A stretch of 43,205 nucleotides of DNA, taken from the NCBI GenBank assembly GCA_045660745.1, contig JAZREJ010000031.1, positions 1 through 43,205 on the forward strand, given 5' to 3'. This stretch comes from RGIG6353 sp045660745. Its GTDB lineage: Bacteria; Bacillota; Clostridia; Oscillospirales; SIG627. Below are positions 7,842-14,543 of the stretch, in pieces (within the stretch, counting starts at the first letter, position 1; every line of letters begins with the position of its first letter). The translations under genes and the position numbers were made by a program. The notes under the pieces are model-generated. The model searched no databases and had not been told where the DNA came from. It worked only from the letters and a program-made list of their open reading frames with translations.

Positions 7842-9659
7842 TTAACTTTCCGTTTTAGACAAATCCGTCCTTTTCTTTTTGATTATCACGCACACGATAA
7901 CAACCGCAATCAGCACGACGGCAACAATACAAGCAGCTACGATATAACCCTTGGGATCAATCTTATCAAGTGAATTTTCCTTAACGTCTCCGCATTTCTC
8001 ACAAACAGATCTTTCAAGCCCGGTATGAATTAAAGTCGGCTTTTTCACCGCCACACCCTCGCCGTAAGAATGTCCAACCGCAGAAAGCTCCCGTGTTTCA
8101 ACCGAATTGCAGTTATTGCAAGTTTTCTTTTCTACACCCTTTTCGGTACAAGTCGGTTCTGTATCAACTATCCAGTCTGTGTAACTATGCCCCTTTGGCT
8201 CAATGTTCTGAGCTTCAATGCCCTGACATAGCACGCAGGTTCGCTTTTCAATGCCCACATCGTCGCACGAAGCGTCAATTTCGACCGTCCAAGGGCCGTA
8301 TACGTGGCCTATAACATCAAGCTCTCTTGTTTCAACATCGTGACAATCAGTACAGCTTCTTTCCTCTGCACCCGTTGATACGCAGGTCGAAGCCTTCGTC
8401 TGAGACCACTGCCCATACTTATGCCCCGTTGCCTCTATCTTCTCGATAACAACGGCAGTACAAACGGAACAACGCAGCTTCTCTTCCCCCGCCCCGGTAC
8501 AGGTGGCGTTTTTAAGTATACCCGAAGATTTGAAGCTGTGATCCTTACCTCCGTAACAGGAATTATATTTCCAAGATGCACCAGTCAAACTCGTGTTTTG
8601 CATTCCTATATTTATCTTGCCACGGTCGGAAGAATCTCCCGGATAAAAAACACTCTTAATGGCGTTGCAGTCATAAAATGCACTGTTGTCGATTTTTATA
8701 ACACTCTTTGGAATATAGATGCTTTTAAGAGAGCCACACCAGGAAAATGCACTGTCGCCGATGTGCGTAAGTCCTTCCGGCAGGATCAGCTGTTCCATGC
8801 TGTTGCACGACGCAAAAGCACCGTCAGCAATCGTCTTTGTACCTGCTCTTACGGTACAAGAGGTGATATCCTTGCTTTTTGCGACGATCAGATGGTTGCC
8901 CAAATAAAAACAGCCGTTATATACTTTACTGCCATCATTATAGGGTACTGTCTTATAAAATGCATTAAATCCGATTTTTGTTATACTGTCGGGAAGCGTA
9001 ATATCCAAAAGATTCCATGCCGCTTCAAAAGCACCCCCACTTATTTCTTTTACTCCGTTAGGAACGGCATACGTCTGTCCGCTCTTATCGGCCGGGTATC
9101 TGATAAGCACACTCTTATCCTTTGAAAACAACACCCCGTTAACCGATGTAAAGGATGAATTCTTTGAATCAACAAAAATATTGTTCAGAGAATAGCACTC
9201 CTGAAACGCTTCAAATCCGATGTGAGTAACCGTCTTTGGCAGAGTAATATCCACAAGCGAAGCGCAATTTGAAAAGGCATAGTTTTCTATCGTAGTTAAG
9301 CCGTTCGGAATGGTAATCGTAGTAAGAGCCGTACAATTCAAAAACGCATTGTTATCTATTGTCTTTAAAGAACTTGGCAGAGTGACCTTGTAAATAGAGC
9401 CACAGTCAGCAAACGCACCCACGCCAATCGACGTGACACCTTCACTTATTTTAACTTCTGTGATTGAGTTTGCCCAACTTTTGCTTCCGTATCTGACATT
9501 TAGATTTCCGTTTCCGCTGATGGTCAAAACTGTTCCTTTAAGAGTCCATTGGCAACTTCCTTGCTGGCCACTGGTAGACGCGCTTGCAGTAAAGGATGCT
9601 CCTATCATCAAAATGACAGTCATGCACAAAAGCAACAATACATAAAAGATCCTTTTCAT
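7842..9659 (-). CDS. BspA-type leucine-rich-repeat surface protein
   Basis: A 605-residue secreted, membrane-anchored protein. A signal peptide covers residues 1-28 (MKRIFYVLLLLCMTVILMIG). Residues about 30-360 contain LRR_5/BspA repeats of the form AFxNCxxLxxITLPxxLTxIxxxAF (for example CTALTTITIPNGLTTIENYA). Residues about 375-565 contain roughly five Cys-rich repeats of about 42 residues with the pattern GHxYGxWxxxxxxTCxxxGxExRxCxxCxxxETRxL. The C-terminus has a membrane helix (IVAACIVAVVLIAVVIVCVI) and a basic tail (KKKRTD). Ribosome binding site CGGAGGTGTGAT. BspA proteins act in adhesion and host or matrix interaction; the Cys-rich repeats probably form small metal- or disulfide-stabilised domains (inference). 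It is transcribed alone. Confidence 0.88.
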   Translation of the reverse strand: MKRIFYVLLLLCMTVILMIGASFTASASTSGQQGSCQWTLKGTVLTISGNGNLNVRYGSKSWANSITEVKISEGVTSIGVGAFADCGSIYKVTLPSSLKTIDNNAFLNCTALTTITIPNGLTTIENYAFSNCASLVDITLPKTVTHIGFEAFQECYSLNNIFVDSKNSSFTSVNGVLFSKDKSVLIRYPADKSGQTYAVPNGVKEISGGAFEAAWNLLDITLPDSITKIGFNAFYKTVPYNDGSKVYNGCFYLGNHLIVAKSKDITSCTVRAGTKTIADGAFASCNSMEQLILPEGLTHIGDSAFSWCGSLKSIYIPKSVIKIDNSAFYDCNAIKSVFYPGDSSDRGKINIGMQNTSLTGASWKYNSCYGGKDHSFKSSGILKNATCTGAGEEKLRCSVCTAVVIEKIEATGHKYGQWSQTKASTCVSTGAEERSCTDCHDVETRELDVIGHVYGPWTVEIDASCDDVGIEKRTCVLCQGIEAQNIEPKGHSYTDWIVDTEPTCTEKGVEKKTCNNCNSVETRELSAVGHSYGEGVAVKKPTLIHTGLERSVCEKCGDVKENSLDKIDPKGYIVAACIVAVVLIAVVIVCVIIKKKRTDLSKTES

Positions 9660-9762
9660 ATCACACCTCCGAATTTTTTCAAAAAATCATCTTTAAGTCC
9701 GTGTTTGGCTATGTATAAAAAGATGAATCCTTTTTAGATATCGACGGATTTCTTTTGGGTTT

Positions 9763-9791
9763 ATTATATCATACAAACGTTAACATGTAAA
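9763..9791 (-). promoter_or_regulatory. Sigma-A-type promoter of the BspA-type gene
   Basis: TTTACA (9786-9791, minus strand), a 17 bp spacer containing GTTAACGTTTG, then TATAAT (9763-9768). It gives a leader of about 95 nt before the start codon. Confidence 0.7.
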
Positions 9792-9805
9792 GCTTTTTGT
9801 TATAA

Positions 9806-10116
9806 ATCGCATGTGCGAGACCATAAGGTTTCGGGGAAAAGTGCAATGGTGAATGAGGGTTGTTTTTTACTCCTAAAAACACAAAAAGCCCTTGAAAATC
9901 AAGGACTTTTGTGTTAGGGGGCAAATGCAACTTTACGTTTGCGCGAAGGCAACATCATTGATGCAAAGCATCACATCGTTTGCGGATTGCCGCAACTTCA
10001 TTTACGCGAAGCGCAACCTCGTTCATTAGTGTCCGCAAAATGAGAAATGATGTTCTCGCTGCGCTCAAAATGATGTTTACCTTCGGTCAAATGATGTTGT
10101 GCCTTCGGCACAAATG
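9806..10116. repeat. Modular hairpin array, copy II
   Basis: Opens with the shared head (ATAAGGT...CGGGGAAAAG, TGCAATGGTGAATGAGGG). The block CCTAAAAACACAAAAAGCCC, TTGAAAATCAAGG follows and also occurs in copy III near 13,315. Then come small hairpins: GATGC/GCATC, TGCGG/CCGCA, ACC-ttc-GGT and GTGCC-ttc-GGCAC. The linker AATGATGTT repeats at 10046, 10069 and 10090. It ends in the terminator at 10117. It fills the roughly 490 bp gap between the BspA-type and AraC genes; no gene is seen. Confidence 0.55.
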
Positions 10117-10148
10117 AAAAAATCCAAGTCTTTCGACTTGGATTTTTT
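10117..10148 (-). terminator. Intrinsic terminator after the AraC-family gene
   Basis: AAAAAATCCAAGTC (10117-10130), loop TTTC, GACTTGGATTTTTT (10135-10148). The stem-loop plus T-run lies directly behind the stop codon at 10153 on the minus strand and is symmetric enough to work both ways. A close relative with the same CCAAGTC core is at 13555-13588. Confidence 0.8.
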
Positions 10149-10152
10149 GTGG

Positions 10153-11004
10153 TCACAGAACAAAATTACAACCGCCGACGTTGCGGTCAGCCGTTTTGGT
10201 TCCTTTTTTTGTTTCACTCGGGGATTCTCCCGTAATCTGTCGATAATATCTGCAAAAATAGCCCATGTTTTCAAATCCGCTGGCGTACGCCACCTCTGCG
10301 ACCGTAAAACTGCCTTCACACAATAGCTCTTTCGCTCTCTCGATGCGCAAATGATTTCTGTATTTTAACGGAGACATTCCAAATTGCTTTTGAAATAAAT
10401 TCCTGAACGTATTTACACTGACGTGACTTGCCTCGGCATATTGCACAATCGGTAAATTTTCGAGATATGTCTGCTCCAGCAAGCGAACGCCGTCGGATAT
10501 TTTTGAATCGATATCGTGCCCGATTGACAAATAGGGCGTTAATGCATAAATTGACCCGAGCAATCGGTACATCAGTTCATTTTTTCGGAGTGTCGCGCCG
10601 ATCGTCTTTGATGCGCTGCAAAGCTCAAAGCTCGTCATTATTTTTGCAAATCTGTTGAACTCATCGTCCTTTGCCAGCACGGTGATATCCTCAAAAAGAT
10701 AGACGTCCTCATTGCTTTTGTCATACAAATCAAAATTCAACACAACGAAAGTCGTGCTTTCCGCCGTGTATTTCATTCTGTACTTTTTGTACTTTGGTAT
10801 AAAGACCAGTTCTCCATCTGATACCACGACCGTTTCTTCCCGATCGTCGTAAAAGGTGGCTTCTCCCTTCCAAACATACAGAATTCCGTTGTTTCTTCTT
10901 CCGTAATAGCTATTATCGGTCATTCTTCCGGAAGGGCGGGTTCCCGAAATGACCGAAATGTCGGAGATACGCAGGTCATCAAAAAATTGATTGTTTACCG
11001 TCAT
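10153..11004 (-). CDS. AraC-family transcriptional regulator
   Basis: A 283-residue protein with an N-terminal cupin-like sensing domain (about 1-165, with LYVWKGEATFYDD and SDGELVFIPKYKKYRM). The C-terminal double helix-turn-helix is at about 175-265: VSVNTFRNLFQKQFGMSPLK, then YRNHLRIERAKELL, then FTVAEVAYASGFENMGYFCR and YYRQITGESPSE, the classical AraC/XylS pattern. Its ATG overlaps the stop of the upstream U32-like gene (ATGA), so it is the last gene of a three-gene operon and is probably a local regulator. The effector cannot be inferred. Confidence 0.9.
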   Translation of the reverse strand: MTVNNQFFDDLRISDISVISGTRPSGRMTDNSYYGRRNNGILYVWKGEATFYDDREETVVVSDGELVFIPKYKKYRMKYTAESTTFVVLNFDLYDKSNEDVYLFEDITVLAKDDEFNRFAKIMTSFELCSASKTIGATLRKNELMYRLLGSIYALTPYLSIGHDIDSKISDGVRLLEQTYLENLPIVQYAEASHVSVNTFRNLFQKQFGMSPLKYRNHLRIERAKELLCEGSFTVAEVAYASGFENMGYFCRYYRQITGESPSETKKGTKTADRNVGGCNFVL

Positions 11005-12035
11005 ACCTTTTCCTCTGTGTTAATAAGCACTTGTTCAAGTACTGCCTTACAGTACCCGCATCTATGACATATTTTATCACAAGAAGACGTTTTTGTAAAC
11101 CATTTTTCGGGAAAATTCAGATTACTGATGATATAAGGTGCGATAGCTTTGCCGAATCCGGGTTCAAAAAGGTCGAGCGTATTTCCGATATACCGACCTC
11201 TGGCATAGGCATCGATTACCATTCCGGGAAGTGAGTGCATACGAGTAGCGAGTTTAACCGTATCGAAGATACCTTCATAGTGGTGAATGTCCTCGGGGCG
11301 CACCCACGTATTTTCCAAGAGCATATGCCAGTTTTCCTTGTTTTTCAAGGCTTGCCAGCAAACGTAAGGTGTAAAATCATCCAGATTCTTCACCTCGCAT
11401 ATCTCGGACTCGTGCGCCACGAGATTGTCGTGAAAGCTCTGCCCAGAGCAGTTGACAAAACAACCGCTGTTAGCAAGCATGATCAGCTTTTTTCCTGCTG
11501 TATCTGCCCACTCCTTCAGCAACTTCAAACGTGAAAGATCTCTGTTATATTCCCTTTGCACGTGGAAGGAGTCGAAAAGATCAGAGAGATACTCCATTCC
11601 CTTCACCGTTCCGATGCGCATATTGACCGAAGCGCGTACATCGATGGTGGGGAAATGCTTTTTGACCGTATGCGCGATCGTGAGAGATGCTGTGGTAACG
11701 ATATCTACGCCGCAACCGATGCTCTCCAAATATTCGATCACAGAAACGACCGTATTAGCAAGCTTTTCGGAGATTGCGTATTCCCCGTAGCAGTTTCCGT
11801 TGAAGAGCAAGTCCAGCTTCACACCCATTTGCTTGATCCTGCGAAGTTCTTCTTCCGTTCTCGCTTGGGCAGACCAGTCGGTGTAGCCGTGGCGCGTTGC
11901 GATCGCGCTCCTACCCGTTGCGATATCCTGCCAGGCGAAAAACACTTCGGATATGTAATCTCTATACGTTGCGACAATTTGCGAAAACGGCTCCTCTCCG
12001 TTTTCGTATAGCTGAAATCCTACACAATATTTCAT
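11001..12035 (-). CDS. U32-like (UbiU/UbiV-like) Fe-S TIM-barrel protein
   Basis: A 344-residue protein that looks like a divergent member of the peptidase U32 superfamily. It has a predicted alpha/beta barrel with motifs such as VKLDLLFNGNCYGEY, GVDIVTTASLTIAHTVKKHF, VRASVNMRIGTVKG and KLIMLANSGCFVNCSGQSFH. A Cys-rich C-terminus, CDKICHRCGYC, together with upstream Cys residues (SGCFVNC) could hold a cluster like the four-Cys [4Fe-4S] site of UbiU/UbiV-type proteins. The name peptidase is historical; several U32 proteins modify RNA or quinones. It sits 21 bp behind a 4Fe-4S oxidoreductase gene and overlaps the AraC regulator gene. No strong ribosome binding site is visible, so the exact start is less certain. 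Confidence 0.5.
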   Translation of the reverse strand: MKYCVGFQLYENGEEPFSQIVATYRDYISEVFFAWQDIATGRSAIATRHGYTDWSAQARTEEELRRIKQMGVKLDLLFNGNCYGEYAISEKLANTVVSVIEYLESIGCGVDIVTTASLTIAHTVKKHFPTIDVRASVNMRIGTVKGMEYLSDLFDSFHVQREYNRDLSRLKLLKEWADTAGKKLIMLANSGCFVNCSGQSFHDNLVAHESEICEVKNLDDFTPYVCWQALKNKENWHMLLENTWVRPEDIHHYEGIFDTVKLATRMHSLPGMVIDAYARGRYIGNTLDLFEPGFGKAIAPYIISNLNFPEKWFTKTSSCDKICHRCGYCKAVLEQVLINTEEKV

Positions 12036-12056
12036 GATTTTCTACATGATATTCGG

Positions 12057-13100
12057 TCAATCGGTATCCGATTTATCCTTAACCTTGGCGTTCGGAGAGT
12101 TCAGACCCTCATACGGAGCCTTATAATCCACCTCAATTGCCTCTTGAGACCAATCTATCTTCCACGGTTTCCCTGTCCTGAACGGACTTTCAAACTTATT
12201 TTTCAGAACACCGCGTTTTTCAAGGCTGTTCATACACGCTCGAGTACAGCCTGCCGCGCCGCAGATCGCCTTTCCCGATTTATAAAGCATCGGAGGTTGA
12301 TGAACGAAGGGATTGATCGCGGAAGATTTGTACTCTTCGCCTGTTTCGCTAACAAAATATTCCCCTCTTTCTCCTTCTTTCACAGGCTCCTTGCCTTGGA
12401 ATACCATATCACATTTTTCCATATCGACATCCGCCCATTCGAGTTCGTACCCACCGACATTTTCCTTGATCGTTCTGTCGGCAGGAATACAACCGCCGGG
12501 ACATTCACGCACACACGCCATACAACGATTGCAAAGAGTACCGGGCTCCATGATTGGGTCGGGCTCAAGCTCAAGCTCGGTAATAATGATGCCAACGCGA
12601 ACGCGAGGGCCGAATTCGGGAGTCAGCAGCATTTTAGAATATCCGATCTCACCAAGTCCGCACAAAAATCCCGCAATACGCATACTGATCATGACGTCCG
12701 GTGCAGCCTTGCCGGGCGCCACGGGTCTGGAATAATTCTCGCGCAAATAGCCCAAGTTGTCAATAGCACGCCAATCGCTTTGATGTCCCATAGGAACTGC
12801 CTCATAACCTTCATCCTCAATCATTTTGCTCAAATTGATGACGGTCATAGGCATATAAAGATAGGTGATACCGCCGTAGCCCATTGCGGAGTAATTTGAA
12901 AAATATGTACCTTCCTCAATACCTCTGAGTGATCCGCGCAAAACACGGAAGCCGAGAGCTATGATCGACTTTGCCTTTGGCATGATCTGCTTGGGATCCA
13001 TTTGGATCGGCGCGGTGCTCCAACGGTCAATAGAACCGATACCCACAATATCGGCACCCATTCTTTTTGCCATTGCCTTAATTTCCTGTGATGTTATCAT
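12057..13100 (-). CDS. 4Fe-4S oxidoreductase, epoxyqueuosine-reductase (QueG)-like
   Basis: A 347-residue protein with N-terminal ITSQEIKAMAKRMGADIVGI, typical of QueG/reductive-dehalogenase-like proteins, a conserved SIIALGFRVLRGSL segment and a ferredoxin motif CNRCMACVRECPGGCIP (about residues 192-208). A later Cys group, CGAAGCTRAC (about 281-290), could complete a second cluster. True QueG has two full CxxCxxCxxxCP motifs; here the second is irregular, so this is probably a paralogue with another substrate. The start at 13100 is chosen because GGAGGCATTACAT precedes that ATG; an earlier in-frame Met overlaps the promoter region. First gene of the operon with the U32-like and AraC genes. 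Confidence 0.7.
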   Translation of the reverse strand: MITSQEIKAMAKRMGADIVGIGSIDRWSTAPIQMDPKQIMPKAKSIIALGFRVLRGSLRGIEEGTYFSNYSAMGYGGITYLYMPMTVINLSKMIEDEGYEAVPMGHQSDWRAIDNLGYLRENYSRPVAPGKAAPDVMISMRIAGFLCGLGEIGYSKMLLTPEFGPRVRVGIIITELELEPDPIMEPGTLCNRCMACVRECPGGCIPADRTIKENVGGYELEWADVDMEKCDMVFQGKEPVKEGERGEYFVSETGEEYKSSAINPFVHQPPMLYKSGKAICGAAGCTRACMNSLEKRGVLKNKFESPFRTGKPWKIDWSQEAIEVDYKAPYEGLNSPNAKVKDKSDTD

Positions 13101-13256
13101 ATGTAATGCCTCCGTTTTATTCATATAATACGTTAATAGTATAGCATAAAATTTAGACTGCGAAAAGTAACAAAACACCCGAGTTATTACACAAAACAAC
13201 TTCTACTATCAATTTGTGCAAAGCAGGATCCTTTTAAAAATCACCACTATGTCGAT

Positions 13257-13553
13257 GGTTCAAGTCCATAAGGTCGGGGAAAAGGTGCAATGGTGAAAGA
13301 GGGATGCTTTTTACCCCTAAAAACACGAAAAGCCCTTGAAAATCAAGGGCATCAACGAAACTCGCCATAAAATCACGCCGTAAGGCGTGTATATCATCAA
13401 TGCGAAGCATTGTATATCATCAACACGTAGTGGTGTATATCATCAAGCCGCAGGAAGATGCACGCTGATGCGTGATGAGATGCAAAGGCGGAAAGCCGCC
13501 TTTGATGATATACCGACTTGCGTCGGATGATATACCAAGCCTGCGGCTTGGAT
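13257..13553. repeat. Modular hairpin array, copy III, with regular GTATATCATCAA units
   Basis: Opens with the shared head (GATGGTTCAAGTCCATAAGG, GTCGGGGAAAAGG, TGCAATGGTGAAAGAGGG) and the CCCTAAAAACACGAAAAGCC block. From 13389 the 12-mer GTATATCATCAA occurs three times at an exact 23 bp period (13389, 13412, 13435), separated by 11 bp mini-palindromes (TGC-gaa-GCA, CAC-gta-GTG). The same unit recurs inverted (TTGATGATATAC) at about 13502 and 13525, also around mini-palindromes (CGAC-ttgc-GTCG, CCAAGCC/GGCTTGG). It ends at the terminator 13555. No CRISPR features and no gene in 13,101-13,588. Confidence 0.6.
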
Positions 13554-13554
13554 A

Positions 13555-13640
<86 letters not shown>

Positions 13641-13642
13641 TC

Positions 13643-13777
13643 CTGAAACATAGTCGCCTCGCGCGTCTCGGTACACTCGACTTCCGAGACTCCTTGTTTC
13701 AGTTATCTCCCGTCGAAAAACGATACTTAATCGTTTTTCTCGGTCCGTCACTCTACCGACTTCGCCGCTCAGTCGGT
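13643..13777. other. Structured non-coding segment between tRNA duplicates
   Basis: Nested inverted repeats: CTGAAAC (13643)/GTTTCAG (13696-13702) enclosing GTCTCGG (13665)/CCGAGAC (13684-13690). Then GAAAAACGAT (13715-13724)/ATCGTTTTTC (13730-13739), then ACCGACT (13755-13761)/AGTCGGT (13771-13777). The last one includes CTCTACCGAC, a D-arm-like piece also found in the intact tRNA-Asn. The arrangement suggests a folded RNA, or an insertion inside a tRNA copy. Open frames over this stretch are arginine-rich and unconvincing. Confidence 0.45.
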
Positions 13778-13831
13778 GGAACGGTGGCAGTTGCCCATAA
13801 TATTGTTCATTCGAGCCCTTCAGAGGAAAAC

Positions 13832-13856
13832 AAAAAAACCATCCGACTGGATGGTT
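13832..13856 (-). terminator. Intrinsic terminator of the 5S rRNA-tRNA-Asn unit
   Basis: On the minus strand AACCATCC-agtc-GGATGGTT is followed by a run of seven T (13832-13838). It begins 8 bp behind the tRNA CCA end. Confidence 0.85.
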
Positions 13857-13863
13857 TCTTTGT

Positions 13864-13940
<77 letters not shown>

Positions 13941-13948
13941 ATATAAAA

Positions 13949-14064
13949 GTCAGCGACGACCTATCTTCCCGGGCGGCTTCCCACCAAGTATTGTCGGCAT
14001 AATTGAGCTTAACTACCGTGTTCGGAATGGGAACGGGTGTACCCTCAACAACAAAGTCACTGAC
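13949..14064 (-). rRNA. rrf: 5S ribosomal RNA
   Basis: About 116 nt with the conserved 5S core: GTTGAGGGTACACCCGTTCC, CATTCCGAACACGGTAGTTAAG and CTTGGTGGGAAGCCGCCCGG, with complementary ends GTCAGTGAC/GTCGCTGAC. End coordinates are accurate to a few bases. No 23S or 16S rRNA is present upstream; the gene has its own promoter. Confidence 0.96.
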
Positions 14065-14126
14065 TATCGTGATAAGTTCCGACTTTCGTCGACCTCTCAC
14101 TTACACGCCTCTCTCAAGGCTTACAT

Positions 14127-14155
14127 ATTATAACACATGTTTTTAAAAAATGCAA
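14127..14155 (-). promoter_or_regulatory. Promoter of the 5S rRNA-tRNA-Asn unit
   Basis: TTGCAT (14150-14155, minus strand), 17 bp spacer, TATAAT (14127-14132). It is preceded by a long A/T tract (14155-14200) resembling an UP element. The leader of about 60 nt contains a small hairpin CGAC-gaaa-GTCG. Confidence 0.75.
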
Positions 14156-14460
14156 TAGTTTTTTGAAAAAAAGTTAAAAAATTTTTTAGTTATTTTTAGT
14201 GCACAATATATTGTATATTTGACTTTTTTTGCATCAATTACTTACTATATACGGAAGCGTACAAGACGTGCTTCTCAGCTTTTTTAAAAAGGATTTAAAA
14301 CTTCAGCCTTTTTCAAAATTGCGGTATGGGAAAGCTCTTGCAAAAATAGAGTTGGAAAATTCGATGTTGATTTTGCGGCTTGACTTCTTGACTATTCGCA
14401 CAAAAGCTTTTTTGGTGTCTTTTTTGATAAATTTTTACAGGCAAAAAGGGGATATTTCCA

Positions 14461-14489
14461 TTTACAAAAATTGTGGCAGAGCGTATAAT
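14461..14489 (+). promoter_or_regulatory. Sigma-A-type promoter of the DUF4838 gene
   Basis: TTTACA (14461-14466), 17 bp spacer, TATAAT (14484-14489), about 55 bp before the start codon. The region 14156-14460 between the divergent promoters holds no gene that I can support. Confidence 0.7.
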
Positions 14490-14543
14490 GAGGAGCAGTA
14501 TAGCAGTCCATTAAGGATAGAAAACTCTGTAAAGGAGAAAGCA

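Noticed and set aside
8421..9125. 234-codon plus-strand open frame opposite the BspA-type gene
   Set aside because: Arises from the repeated codon structure of the leucine-rich repeats; no start signals.
12144..12899. Long plus-strand open frame opposite the QueG-like gene
   Set aside because: No ribosome binding site and no recognisable protein; it is the antisense shadow of a clear Fe-S protein.
13101..13199. Longer start for the QueG-like protein at 13199
   Set aside because: The added residues (VITRVFCYFSQSKFYAILL) are not family-like, and the ribosome binding site points to 13100.
13375..13540. Possible CRISPR array from evenly spaced short repeats
   Set aside because: Repeat is only 12 bp, spacers are 11 bp and themselves palindromic, later units are inverted, and no cas genes are present.
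14229..14543. N-terminal extension of 105 codons for the DUF4838 gene
   Set aside because: A promoter (14461-14489) lies inside, a good ribosome binding site precedes the ATG at 14544, and the extension does not resemble the family.
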